DNA of 64,000 bases from an uncultured Pelagibacteraceae bacterium (GCA_902595115.1 CACJOS010000003.1:1-64000); one strand, 5' to 3'. Positions 9,386 through 19,647 are shown, counted from the first letter of the stretch. The notes: a model not told the origin generated them from the letters alone. Numbers and translations: made by a program.

Positions 9386-10272
9386 TAATTATCGAACCAA
9401 TCTTTAAACTTTTCGGTATTATTTTTTAAATATTTAGGTAAAAGCGCATTATCAATTTTTTTTAACTTATAGCTTGCTTTCCATTTCTCTGAATTAGTTT
9501 TGTCTGCAAAATGATCATAAAAAACTTCTTTATTCTTTATCTTTGACTTAATAAACTCTACATCAATACCACTTTCATCAAATTCATCATGGTGACCAAA
9601 ATTTTTAAGTTTTTCAAATAGAGCATCCGGACTTTTAATATTAGTAAAATGCCAACCTCCATCATCTATAATTTCTAAGTGTCGTGTTTTTAATTTTGAA
9701 AAAAAAGTATCAAATCTCCACCATGGATATTTTTTGTTTTTCAAATTTCTTAACCACGACATATTCTTTAAATTTTTTTTCTTACAACCTTTAGAACCAA
9801 ACCATTTTAACTTTTCATAGTGCAAGTTAAATTTATAATAGAACATCATTTGTTTAAAAATAAAAACTTTACTTTTTGACTTTAAAAATTGATCGGATTT
9901 TAAATTAGGTATTTCATCGTTATCACTTAATAAAATTAAATCATCCTCATTAGCATCTTTTAAACCATTAAACATATAGTCGTATGATTGTTCTATTCTT
10001 TTTAGTGAATTTATTCTTTTATCTAATGAATTTATTTTATCATCGTAATGAAATTTAATGTTATCTGGTTCCTTTTCAATTACTAGATAAATAATTTTGT
10101 CTTTAAACTTTGAATAATTGTTAATATCGAAATTAAGTTTTTTTTTATTTCCACTATGTGAAAATAAAGATTCTACAACTATAAATTTTTCTACTTGATC
10201 ATTTAAGGTATTAAACCTTATATCCATCATTAATTCTTCATCATAATACGTGGTGCAATCAAAAATTCTCAT
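9385..10272 (-). CDS. Glycosyltransferase family 17-like protein
   Basis: MRIFDCTTYYDEELMMDIRFNTLNDQVEKFIVVESLFSHSG, LLSDNDEIPNL, DGGWHFTNI resemble the GT17/MGAT3 fold. Confidence 0.75.
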   Translation of the reverse strand: MRIFDCTTYYDEELMMDIRFNTLNDQVEKFIVVESLFSHSGNKKKLNFDINNYSKFKDKIIYLVIEKEPDNIKFHYDDKINSLDKRINSLKRIEQSYDYMFNGLKDANEDDLILLSDNDEIPNLKSDQFLKSKSKVFIFKQMMFYYKFNLHYEKLKWFGSKGCKKKNLKNMSWLRNLKNKKYPWWRFDTFFSKLKTRHLEIIDDGGWHFTNIKSPDALFEKLKNFGHHDEFDESGIDVEFIKSKIKNKEVFYDHFADKTNSEKWKASYKLKKIDNALLPKYLKNNTEKFKDWFDN

Positions 10273-10287
10273 TAAGGGATATATTTT

Positions 10288-12213
10288 TTATCCTTTTCCT
10301 CTCCATGGAATTGTTTTATCTATTATTTTTCTTAGAGTAATATCAAATAAAAGTCCCAGCATTCCCATTATGAATATTGTTATCCAAATCACTTCATATT
10401 GAAAATATTTTTTTGCAACGTTTTCAACAAATCCAATTCCAGTTGTTCCAGCTAAAAATTCTGCTGCAACCAACGTTCCCCAGCACATACCAACTGCTAC
10501 TCTTATACCAGTAAGTATTTCAGGTAAGGAATTTGGAAATATTACGTGTCTTAATATTTGTTTTTTTGAAGCACCTAATGAGTGAGCAGCATGTATCTTA
10601 GACAATTGAGTCCCCGATGCTCCCGCTCTTGCTGAAATTATCATTATTGATAATGATACCATAAATAGTAAAAAAACTTTTCCTGTATTATCAATTCCTA
10701 AAACCGAAATAATAAGTGGGGCCCATGCGAGTGGAGGAACAGGTCTGTAAAGTTCAATTAAAGGATCAAAAAATCCTTTTGCAAATCTATTTAATCCCAT
10801 AAATAGACCAAGAGGTACACCAATTAATATTCCAAAAACTAATCCAAGAAAAACTCTTAAAAAAGAATCCCAAATATGTCCATAAGGCACTGGTACTTTA
10901 AACAAATTAAAATCACCAGTTACAATTTTTAGAACTCCACCTTTGAAGTTCTGTTTTACTATTCCATCTTTAGTGTGAACAGGATATTCACCCGGTAAAA
11001 CATCTGCAATCCAGTCTGGTAAAATGAAGCCAATCATTTTACTCACATCAACCATTTGTATCCACAATAGAGGAATATCTTTGTAACCCACACTTGGTTT
11101 TGACATTAATATGAATTTATTAAAAGTATCGGATGGTTTAGGTAGCCATCTACCTGATCCTTGTTCTGAACAACTAGGACCACTAGCAACGATAGTTCCT
11201 GCAGGAAATAAGAAAATATCGATTAATCTCAATCCACCTTGTTCTTTTTTTTGAGCATTATCAAATTTGACAATTGCTGCCTGCATCTTATCTAATGAAT
11301 TCGGAGGATAGATACTTGCAAATTCAATTCTTCTAGCAATCTTAACAATATTCTTTGCGTATGTTGATGCTACTTCCTCACTATCACTTAAGTCTTTTCT
11401 ATAAGATTTAATTTCCTCTTTTAGTTCTTTAATCCTGCTTTTAAATTGAGGGTTATGATTTCTTAACTTAAAAAATTCATCACTTATTAAATTTAATTCT
11501 TGGGCGGCGGTGTGAAACTTTAAACCCCTAGATGTTGCAGGCACCAAAGGTACCTCTAACGTATTTTCAATGGATCCTGACCCTGCATCTACTTTAGTGA
11601 TACCCCAACCACCTTCTTCATTTACAGCTTTCAGTCTTTCATTTAACTCTTGCTCGGTTTCAAACGGGTAATCAGGTTTTTGGAAATTTTCAGTTAATAG
11701 ATTAATTTTTCCAGTGATATCATCTATTTTTAGTTGGGTCTCAATTTCTAATAAATCTTCATTTGTAAGTAATGGGATGAGTTGATTAGTTTTACTTATG
11801 TAACTAATTAGTATTGTTTTTTGTTGGTTATTTAGTTCCTCAGAATTTTGAATTTCATTTTGAATTAATTTTAAATTTTTATTCTCCTTTTTGATTTGTG
11901 AAGTGCTTTTGAACTCTCTTTCCTCAATTGGGAATTGATATTTCAATCCGAGAAGAGAGTCATTCACTTTTGCAACTTGGCACAGCTCATTTGCAGATTT
12001 TGGATAAAATCCTTTAGCAATATCCCAAGAATAATAGAGCCAAATTAAAAGTAAAAAGCTACTTCCAACAATTACCCAGTGAGTACCACCTAAAGCTCTT
12101 TCTGGATTTCCAAATACTGCATCTACTTTTTCAGTTCTTATTAATCTTCGTCCATAAAGAATACAACCAACTACAGCAAAAAATATTAGAAAAGTTAATA
12201 TTTGAGTTAACAT
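10288..12213 (-). CDS. tauC: ABC transporter permease, TauC/SsuC type, with large N-terminal extension
   Basis: C-terminal about 210 aa is a canonical BPD_transp_1 domain (AAHSLGASKKQILRHVIFPNSLPEILTGIRVAVGMCWGTLVAAEF); N-terminal about 430 aa holds TM segments and a charged coiled-coil-like region. Confidence 0.8.
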   Translation of the reverse strand: MLTQILTFLIFFAVVGCILYGRRLIRTEKVDAVFGNPERALGGTHWVIVGSSFLLLIWLYYSWDIAKGFYPKSANELCQVAKVNDSLLGLKYQFPIEEREFKSTSQIKKENKNLKLIQNEIQNSEELNNQQKTILISYISKTNQLIPLLTNEDLLEIETQLKIDDITGKINLLTENFQKPDYPFETEQELNERLKAVNEEGGWGITKVDAGSGSIENTLEVPLVPATSRGLKFHTAAQELNLISDEFFKLRNHNPQFKSRIKELKEEIKSYRKDLSDSEEVASTYAKNIVKIARRIEFASIYPPNSLDKMQAAIVKFDNAQKKEQGGLRLIDIFLFPAGTIVASGPSCSEQGSGRWLPKPSDTFNKFILMSKPSVGYKDIPLLWIQMVDVSKMIGFILPDWIADVLPGEYPVHTKDGIVKQNFKGGVLKIVTGDFNLFKVPVPYGHIWDSFLRVFLGLVFGILIGVPLGLFMGLNRFAKGFFDPLIELYRPVPPLAWAPLIISVLGIDNTGKVFLLFMVSLSIMIISARAGASGTQLSKIHAAHSLGASKKQILRHVIFPNSLPEILTGIRVAVGMCWGTLVAAEFLAGTTGIGFVENVAKKYFQYEVIWITIFIMGMLGLLFDITLRKIIDKTIPWRGKG

Positions 12214-13011
12214 TTAATTATCTTTCCCCATAATTTCCTCTTCCATGTTCCAGATCATTTCAAGGATTTCTTCTCTTTTTTGTGAAAATTCTTTATTTTT
12301 TTTTATTTCTCTTAAATCTTCTTTCAAACCCATTTCTGCAAAAGGAAGATTGTATTCTTTATGAATTCTTCCTGGTCTTGGAGCCATCACATATAATCTT
12401 TCGCCAAGTAACAATGCTTCTTCAACTGAGTGAGTAATAAGAATAATCGTTTTACCAGTTTCTTTCCAAATTTTTAAAACTAGAGACTGCATTTTTTCTC
12501 TTGTTAAAGCATCAAGTGCTCCCAAGGGTTCATCCATCAAAATTAAATCTGGATCGTTAATTAAACATCTTGCAAGAGCCACTCTTTGTTGCATCCCACC
12601 CGATAATTGATAAGTAGGAGTATTACCAAAACCTTTAAGACCCACTATTTCTAACCACTCTTCAACTTTTTTAGCAGTTGAAACAGGATCTTCTTTTTTC
12701 ATTCTAAGTCCAAAGTTTACGTTTTCAGCAACTGTTAACCATTCGAATAACGCGCCTTGTTGAAATACCATACCTCTATCAACTCCTGGTCCATTAATTT
12801 CATTTCTACCCAATGTAATAGTTCCAGATGTTGGTCTTATGAAGCCTGCTGCAATATTTAAAAGTGTAGTTTTTCCACAACCTGAAGGACCTAAAACAGT
12901 TAAAAGCTCTCCTTTTTTTATTGTGAAGTTTAAATCTTTTAATGCGTGAACAGTTTCTCCTTTTGGAGATTTGAAAATCATATTTAAATTTTGAGAAACA
13001 AGATCGCTCAT
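12214..13011 (-). CDS. tauB: ABC transporter ATP-binding protein, taurine/nitrate type
   Basis: Walker A GPSGCGKTTLL, signature LSGGMQQRVALARCL, Walker B LILMDEPLGALD. Confidence 0.9.
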   Translation of the reverse strand: MSDLVSQNLNMIFKSPKGETVHALKDLNFTIKKGELLTVLGPSGCGKTTLLNIAAGFIRPTSGTITLGRNEINGPGVDRGMVFQQGALFEWLTVAENVNFGLRMKKEDPVSTAKKVEEWLEIVGLKGFGNTPTYQLSGGMQQRVALARCLINDPDLILMDEPLGALDALTREKMQSLVLKIWKETGKTIILITHSVEEALLLGERLYVMAPRPGRIHKEYNLPFAEMGLKEDLREIKKNKEFSQKREEILEMIWNMEEEIMGKDN

Positions 13012-13042
13012 AAATGCTTTATATAAAAATTTAAATAAAAAA

Positions 13043-13075
13043 AATAGGCACCAATTTAAAAAATTGGCGCCTATT
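13043..13075 (-). terminator. Intra-operon hairpin between tauA and tauB
   Basis: AATAGGC(A)CCAATTT-AAA-AAATTGGCGCCTATT; 15-bp stem with one G.U in the minus-strand transcript, followed by a U-rich tract. Confidence 0.75.
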
Positions 13076-13096
13076 AAATTTTAATTTACCTTCAAA

Positions 13097-14038
13097 TTAT
13101 AGAGGTAAGAAACTAGTATCTACGTTTCCTCTTGGTGTTCCCATTCCTTTAAGGAATGCATCAAGATTTCCACTTTCCATAGACTGTTTAGTTTCCTCAG
13201 GTGTTAGAAATTTGAATCCACTTAAAGTTTCTTTCATATCAGCAACTTTCATTTCTGAAGCTTTTGACATAGAATTCATATCGCTTTTTCCAGCTCTATA
13301 TCTTGCATTTGCTTCGTGAGTTACTTCAATAAAAGTTCTAAGCATTCCAGGATTTTCTTTCATAAACTTTGTAGTTACTGAAGTAATATCTATTCCCAAA
13401 ATACCTGCATCCCTAGCTTCTTGAACTGTAAGCAATCTTGATCCAACAGCAGTTGCAGCTTTAATAGAGTTACCACCAAACAAACATGCCATTACAACAT
13501 CACCGCTTACTAAAGCAGCAGCTCCTTCTTCAGGATCCATTTGTATGATATCCATTTTTTTTCTATCAGCACCGACTACCTTCATACTTTCATCAAACAC
13601 ATACTCAGCCATCGTTCCTAGAGGAACAGCAACTTTTTTACCTTCTAATTCAGTAGCGTTCGCTTTTGTAATACCAGATGCATTTGAAGTTACACAAGTT
13701 GTTCCACCCATTCCATATTCCATTGCTATATCTACAAGCTTGATTGGTGCTTTAGATTTAACAGCATTTATAAAAGGTACTAATCCCTGAGAATAAGAAA
13801 TATCAATGTCACCTGCTAGCATAGCATCTGTCATAGCTCCACCATTTGTGAAGTTTGTCCATTTAACTGGTACACCTAGTGCTTTTGCAAAGTTTTTTTT
13901 CATCATGTCCTCTAAATTAGGACTTGGCCATTCTAGAAAGTAAGCTACTCTAACTTCATTAGCTGCAGAATTTGCAGTAGAAATACTTAAGTTTAGAGCA
14001 ACAAAACAACCTAGAAGAAAACTAATTATTTTTTTCAT
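13097..14038 (-). CDS. tauA: Taurine/sulfonate-type ABC transporter substrate-binding protein
   Basis: Signal peptide; NMT1/TauA-like; adjacent to tauBC. Confidence 0.85.
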   Translation of the reverse strand: MKKIISFLLGCFVALNLSISTANSAANEVRVAYFLEWPSPNLEDMMKKNFAKALGVPVKWTNFTNGGAMTDAMLAGDIDISYSQGLVPFINAVKSKAPIKLVDIAMEYGMGGTTCVTSNASGITKANATELEGKKVAVPLGTMAEYVFDESMKVVGADRKKMDIIQMDPEEGAAALVSGDVVMACLFGGNSIKAATAVGSRLLTVQEARDAGILGIDITSVTTKFMKENPGMLRTFIEVTHEANARYRAGKSDMNSMSKASEMKVADMKETLSGFKFLTPEETKQSMESGNLDAFLKGMGTPRGNVDTSFLPL

Positions 14039-14174
14039 TTTTCCCCTTTTTCATTATTATTTATAAGCATATTTAAATTCAAAATTAAACTGATGTAAAT
14101 GATCATTTAGTTTAATTTAAGCCTACAGATTTGATTAAACAATCTAAGGTTGTATAATTTAATCTTAGTGTTAA

Positions 14175-14193
14175 ACTAGGAAAATTTTCTAGT
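14175..14193. promoter_or_regulatory. Near-palindromic element between tauA and the aminotransferase gene
   Basis: ACTAGGAAAATTTTCTAGT (palindrome with one inserted G) in the only 200-bp divergent gap of the block. Confidence 0.35.
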
Positions 14194-14237
14194 GTAAAAT
14201 TAATAATTAGTCTAGAAACTAAGTATCTACGAAATTT

Positions 14238-15584
14238 ATGAGTACTGATAACAAAACTAAAATTCCTAATTCTTTAAATGAGCACTGGATGCCATTTACT
14301 TCTAATAAGGATTTTAAAGAAAGACCAAGACTAATTACAGAAGCTAAAGGTTGTTATTTGAAAAACCATGAGGGTAAAACAATGATAGATGCTAGCTCTG
14401 GATTATTTTGTAACCCATTAGGACACGGTAGAAAAGAAATTATTGATGCAATTACAAATCAACTCAAGGTTCTAGATTATTGTCAACCATTTCAACAAGG
14501 TTTTGGTGGATCTTTTGATTTAGCAACTAAAATTTCTAAACATACTCCTGGAAATTTAAATAAAATATTTTATACGATCTGTGGTTCTACAGCTGTAGAA
14601 ACAGCAATAAAAATTGCAATCGCTTATCATAAAGCAAGAGGAGAGGGTCATAGATATAGATTTGTTGGTAGAGAAAGAGCTTACCACGGCATGAATATTG
14701 GTGCTACATCGGTAGGAGGAATGATTAACAACGTAAAGACTTTTGCAAGCGTTTTAATGCCTGGTGTTTTACATATGAGACATACGCATTTACCAGAACA
14801 TAAATTTGTTAGTGGTCAACCAGAAACAGGTGCTGAGATGGCGGATGATTTAGAGAGAATTTGTATTAATTTTGGTGCAGAGAATATTGCTGCATGCATT
14901 GTTGAACCTGTTGCAGGATCTACTGGCACGCTTGTTCCACCAAAAGGATATTTACAAAGGTTAAGAGAAATCTGTGACAAGCATGGGATACTTTTAATTT
15001 TTGATGAAGTAATTACTGGCTGGGGAAGAATGGGCTCACCATTTGGCTCACAAGAGTTTGGTGTAACTCCAGATATTATGACTATGGCAAAAGCAACAAC
15101 TAATGGAATTAGTCCAATGGGTGTTGTGGCTTGCAAAGATGAAATTTATGATGGAATAGTAGACAACGCTCCAAAAGGGACAATCGAGTTATTTCATGGT
15201 TATACTTACTCTGGAATTCCAATCTCAGTTGCTGCTGCTCTAGCAGTTCAAGATATTATTGAGAAAGATGATATATTTAAAAGAGCAAAAGAAATGTCTA
15301 GTTACTTTCAAGAAGGATTGTTTTCACTTCAAGATATTGATGTTGTCGACAATATTAGAGGATACGGAATGATGGGTGGAATTGATATTAAAATGGATAA
15401 AAAACCTGGTATTGCAGGCCTTACTACATTCAAGCATTGTTATGAAGCAGGAGTAAATTTTAAAGCTACAGGAGATTGTTTGATAATAGCTCCAATGTTT
15501 ATTTCAGAAAAAAAACATATTGATGAAATCATAGATAAATTAAGAAAAGGGATTACAAGCTATTCAAAAAGTAAAAAAAATTAA
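14238..15584 (+). CDS. Class III aminotransferase (taurine/omega-amino acid:pyruvate aminotransferase-like)
   Basis: HWMPFTSNKDF, GSTAVETAIKIA, IFDEVITGWGRMG, MAKATTNG (PLP Lys). Confidence 0.85.
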   Translation: MSTDNKTKIPNSLNEHWMPFTSNKDFKERPRLITEAKGCYLKNHEGKTMIDASSGLFCNPLGHGRKEIIDAITNQLKVLDYCQPFQQGFGGSFDLATKISKHTPGNLNKIFYTICGSTAVETAIKIAIAYHKARGEGHRYRFVGRERAYHGMNIGATSVGGMINNVKTFASVLMPGVLHMRHTHLPEHKFVSGQPETGAEMADDLERICINFGAENIAACIVEPVAGSTGTLVPPKGYLQRLREICDKHGILLIFDEVITGWGRMGSPFGSQEFGVTPDIMTMAKATTNGISPMGVVACKDEIYDGIVDNAPKGTIELFHGYTYSGIPISVAAALAVQDIIEKDDIFKRAKEMSSYFQEGLFSLQDIDVVDNIRGYGMMGGIDIKMDKKPGIAGLTTFKHCYEAGVNFKATGDCLIIAPMFISEKKHIDEIIDKLRKGITSYSKSKKN

Positions 15585-15601
15585 TTTTCATTTGGAGGGA
15601 T

Positions 15602-16717
15602 ATGAAAATTGGTGTTCCTAAAGAGATAAAGCCGCAAGAAAACAGAATTGGACTTACTCCAGAAAGTGTTAAAGATCTTATTGGCAATGGTCATGAGGTG
15701 TTGGTTGAAAAAAATGGGGGTTATGAGGCAGGTTTTGAGGATAAACAATATGAAGACGCTGGTGCAAAAATTGTAAATAGAGCTGAGGATATTTTTAATG
15801 ACTCTGAAATTATAGTTAAAGTAAAAGAACCTCTAGCAAATGAGGTAAAAATGATTAGAGAAGATCAAATCATTTTTACTTACTTACATCTTGCAGCGGC
15901 AAAAGATTTAACTAATGGTTTAATAAAATCAAAAGGTGTTTGTATTGCATATGAAACCGTTACAGATAATAATGGAAGACTACCATTGTTAGCACCTATG
16001 AGTGCAGTCGCTGGCAGAATGTCAGTTCAAGCTGGTGCACATTGTTTAGAAAAAAATCAAAAAGGCAGAGGTGTTTTATTAGGTGGTGCTCCAGGTGGAG
16101 ATCCTGCAGATGTTGTTATTCTTGGCGGTGGTGTTGTTGGAGAAAATGCTGCAATAATTGCTACTGGGATGAGAGCAAAAGTTCACGTGGTTGACAAGTC
16201 TCAAGATAGACTTGATCAATTAGTTAATATGTTTGGTGATAAAATTATACCTGAACTTAGTGATAAGTGTGACTTAAACAAATTGATTTCTGAGTGTGAT
16301 TTGTTGGTTGGTGGAGTTTTAATACCTGGCGCAGAGGCACCAAAATTGGTAACAAAAAAAATGTTAAAAAATATGAAACGTGGTTCAGTTATTGTTGACG
16401 TTGCAATTGATCAAGGTGGATGTGTTGAAACAAGCAAACCAACAACACATGCAAACCCTACATATATAGTAGATGATATTGTACACTATTGTGTTGCGAA
16501 TATGCCTGGGGGAGTTCCAAGAACCTCAACCTTTGCACTAAACAAAGCAACTCTACCTTTTTTAAATAAGTTAGCTAAACATGGATATAAAAAAGCTCTT
16601 AGTGAAGATAAAAATTTTCTTGCAGGGCTAAATGTTTGTAAGGGCGATGTGACATATAAAGCAGTGGCAGACGTTTTTGGACACAGTTATGTTTCACCTG
16701 ATAAAGCAATAAATTGA
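15602..16717 (+). CDS. ald: Alanine dehydrogenase
   Basis: MKIGVPKEIKPQENRIGLTPE, KVKEPL, THLHLA-type motif (TYLHLAA), GGGVVGENAA, GGVPRTSTFALNKATLPF; RBS GGAGGG upstream. Confidence 0.95.
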   Translation: MKIGVPKEIKPQENRIGLTPESVKDLIGNGHEVLVEKNGGYEAGFEDKQYEDAGAKIVNRAEDIFNDSEIIVKVKEPLANEVKMIREDQIIFTYLHLAAAKDLTNGLIKSKGVCIAYETVTDNNGRLPLLAPMSAVAGRMSVQAGAHCLEKNQKGRGVLLGGAPGGDPADVVILGGGVVGENAAIIATGMRAKVHVVDKSQDRLDQLVNMFGDKIIPELSDKCDLNKLISECDLLVGGVLIPGAEAPKLVTKKMLKNMKRGSVIVDVAIDQGGCVETSKPTTHANPTYIVDDIVHYCVANMPGGVPRTSTFALNKATLPFLNKLAKHGYKKALSEDKNFLAGLNVCKGDVTYKAVADVFGHSYVSPDKAIN

Positions 16718-16748
16718 TTGAATAATTAGTAGTTAAAGGGGGTAATAA

Positions 16749-17189
16749 ATGTATAGGCCTTTGCCAGATGGATTAACAATAAAACATTCACCAATTGAAG
16801 GATTGGGTTTGTTTACTAATGTTGATATAAAAAAAAATACATTCATAGGTGTTACTCATATAAGAGACGAACAATTTGAAAATAAGTACATAAGAACCCC
16901 TTTAGGTGGATTTTATAATCATTCCGATGATCCAACTGTTGTAAGAATGGTAACAAACACTTTACCAAAACTAAAGTTTGGGGATGCCTTAGATGTAGAT
17001 GCGACTACAAAGAAATTTCCAGGAAATGACAACGATGGTGAGAATGTATTTTTTAATTTACAAGAAAAACCTGATGCAAAATATTTTTTTATGGTTGCTG
17101 CAAAAGATATTAAAGCTGGAACTGAATTAACTGCAAATTATAATCTTTATACATATCCAAAAACTGGTGTTGGATTACAAATGATTTAA
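16749..17189 (+). CDS. SET domain-containing protein
   Basis: IEGLGLFTNVDIKKNTFIG, GGFYNHSDDPTVV, IKAGTELTANYNLY match SET motifs. Confidence 0.8.
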   Translation: MYRPLPDGLTIKHSPIEGLGLFTNVDIKKNTFIGVTHIRDEQFENKYIRTPLGGFYNHSDDPTVVRMVTNTLPKLKFGDALDVDATTKKFPGNDNDGENVFFNLQEKPDAKYFFMVAAKDIKAGTELTANYNLYTYPKTGVGLQMI

Positions 17190-17202
17190 TTTTTCTAAAT
17201 AA

Positions 17203-19647
17203 ATGAAAAAAGAACTTCCAAAAAGCACAAAAGTGGTTGTAATTGGAGGTGGTGTCGTTGGTTGTTCATGCGCTTATCATCTAGCAAAATTTGGTTGGAA
17301 AGACGTTATTCTTTTAGAAAGAGATAAACTTACATCAGGGACTACTTGGCACGCTGCTGGATTAGTCAGTCAATTAGGACCATCTGCAACAATAACTAAA
17401 ATAAGAAAGTATTCATTAGATTTATATAAGCAACTTGAAAAAAAAGTAGATCATTCAGCAGGGCTTCGTTTAAATGGTGCTATGTCTATTGCTCAAGAAG
17501 AGGGTAGATGGCAGGAATTAAAGAGACAAGCAACAACTGCTCAACTCTATGATGTTAATGTCGAAATTTTAAATAAAGATGAAATTAAAGATAAAGTTCC
17601 TTTAATAAAAAATGATGATTTACTAGGTGGAATATTTATGCCAGGAGACGGATCAGGAGATCCATCTGGAATAACACAACTTCTTGCAAAAGCAGCAAGA
17701 GCTGAAGGAGCAAAAATATTTGAAGACTCACCAGTTGATGACATTTTAATTAAAAATAAAAGAATAGATGGAGTTGTTGTAAATGGTCAAAAAATAGACT
17801 GCGAATATATTGTTTTGGCAACTGGCATGTGGTCTAGACAAATTGGAGAAAAAGTTGGGGTAAGTATCCCACTTTATCCAGCTGAGCATTTTTATGTTAT
17901 CACTGAACCAATTAAAGAAATCCCAAAAACTTTACCTGTAATAAGAGACTTTGATAGTAGAACTTATTTTAAAGAGGATGCAGGTAAATTATTGCTGGGT
18001 ATTTTTGAAGGTAAATCAATACCAGCCTTTGATGGAACAAACAAAGTTCCTGAAGATTTTTCTTTTGGAGAATTTCCTGAAAATTTAGAACATTTTGAAC
18101 CTTATCTAAATGCATGCATGAAAAGATTTCCAATTCTTGAAAAAACTGGAATTAGAAAATTCTTTGCAGGACCAGAGTCTTTTACACCTGATACAAATTC
18201 ACTTTTGGGAGAAGTGCCAGAAGTCAAGAATTTTTTTGTATGCTGTGGTCTAAATAGTATAGGGATAGCAAGTGCTGGTGGTGTAGGAAAAGTTACAGCT
18301 GAATGGATGATGAATGGACATATAAATGAGGATATATTTAATTATGATATAAAACGATTTCAAAAATTTCACTCAGAAATTAAATTTATAAAGAATAGAA
18401 TAACAGAATCTTTGGGTGATTTATATGGTATGCACTGGCCTTACAAACAACACTCTACTTCTCGAAATCAAAAACTTCTTCCTTATCACAATGAATTAAA
18501 AGATGCTGGTGCATGTTTTGGTGCAACAGCAGGTTATGAAAGACCTATGTGGTATTCTTTGAATGGAAAAGATCCAGAATATGACTATAGTTACAATTAT
18601 CAAAATTGGTATCCCTCGGCTAAACACGAAACAATAAATACAAGAAAAAATGTTGGTCTTTTTGATTTATCATCTTTTTCAAAATTTGAACTTAAAGGCG
18701 AAACAGTACACAACGAATTACAAAAAATATGCACCGCAAATGTTAAATGTGAACCAGGTAAAATAACTTATACTCAAATGCTAAATGAGGATGGTGGTAT
18801 TGAAACTGATTTAAGTGTTGTTTGTATTAATAAAAATCATTTTAGAATAGTAAGTTCTGCAGCAACAAGAGAACACGATAAAATACATATTCAGAAATAT
18901 TTGACTAATAACTTGCAGCTTTATGATGTAACTGAAGATATTTGTTGTTTCGGTTTATTTGGTCCTAGGAGTAGAGATATGATGGCAAAGTTAAGTCAGG
19001 ATGATTTTACTAATAAAAGTTTTAAATTTGGTGCTGCAAAATTTATCAAGGTTGGAGAAATAGATGTATGGGCACAACGGTTATCCTACGTAGGTGAATT
19101 AGGTTATGAACTTTACGTCAAAAACAATCATGCAAGAAAGCTATATAGTTTAATTGTTTTGGAGGGAAAAAACTTTCAAATGTCTCACTGCGGGATGCAT
19201 GCTATGGATACAATGCGAATGGAAAGTGGTTTTTTGCATTGGGGTCATGATATTTCACCTGAGGAAAATCAATATCAAGCAGGTCTAGGTTTTGCTATTA
19301 GTTACAAAAAAAATATAGATTTCATCGGGAGGAAAGCTTTATTAAAATTTAAAGAAAAATCTCCCTCTAAGCAGCTTATAATGCTAACCCTAAAAGATAA
19401 TAAACCTGGAGAACCACTTCTTTTGCATGATGAACCAATTTATTTAAATAACAAAATTATTGGAAGAACAACTTCTGGCAATTATTCTTTTTGTTTCAAT
19501 AAAAATTTAACTTTTGGCTATGTGACCGGCCATATTTCAAAAGAACAATTGCAAAAAGAGGAAATTTTTGTTGAAGTTGCTAAGACTAAATATGCGGCAG
19601 AATTGCAGTCAGAATCTTTAATCAAAAATAATTATAAATCAATTTAA
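17203..19647 (+). CDS. FAD-dependent oxidoreductase, dimethylglycine/sarcosine dehydrogenase family (DAO + GCV_T)
   Basis: N-term VVVIGGGVVGCSCAYHLAKFGW and TSGTTWHAAGLVSQL; C-term aminomethyltransferase-like domain. Confidence 0.9.
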   Translation: MKKELPKSTKVVVIGGGVVGCSCAYHLAKFGWKDVILLERDKLTSGTTWHAAGLVSQLGPSATITKIRKYSLDLYKQLEKKVDHSAGLRLNGAMSIAQEEGRWQELKRQATTAQLYDVNVEILNKDEIKDKVPLIKNDDLLGGIFMPGDGSGDPSGITQLLAKAARAEGAKIFEDSPVDDILIKNKRIDGVVVNGQKIDCEYIVLATGMWSRQIGEKVGVSIPLYPAEHFYVITEPIKEIPKTLPVIRDFDSRTYFKEDAGKLLLGIFEGKSIPAFDGTNKVPEDFSFGEFPENLEHFEPYLNACMKRFPILEKTGIRKFFAGPESFTPDTNSLLGEVPEVKNFFVCCGLNSIGIASAGGVGKVTAEWMMNGHINEDIFNYDIKRFQKFHSEIKFIKNRITESLGDLYGMHWPYKQHSTSRNQKLLPYHNELKDAGACFGATAGYERPMWYSLNGKDPEYDYSYNYQNWYPSAKHETINTRKNVGLFDLSSFSKFELKGETVHNELQKICTANVKCEPGKITYTQMLNEDGGIETDLSVVCINKNHFRIVSSAATREHDKIHIQKYLTNNLQLYDVTEDICCFGLFGPRSRDMMAKLSQDDFTNKSFKFGAAKFIKVGEIDVWAQRLSYVGELGYELYVKNNHARKLYSLIVLEGKNFQMSHCGMHAMDTMRMESGFLHWGHDISPEENQYQAGLGFAISYKKNIDFIGRKALLKFKEKSPSKQLIMLTLKDNKPGEPLLLHDEPIYLNNKIIGRTTSGNYSFCFNKNLTFGYVTGHISKEQLQKEEIFVEVAKTKYAAELQSESLIKNNYKSI

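Noticed and set aside
13545-15136. ORFs 13545..13790 (+) and 14816..15136 (-)
   Set aside because: Antisense to tauA and the aminotransferase, whose motifs are unambiguous.
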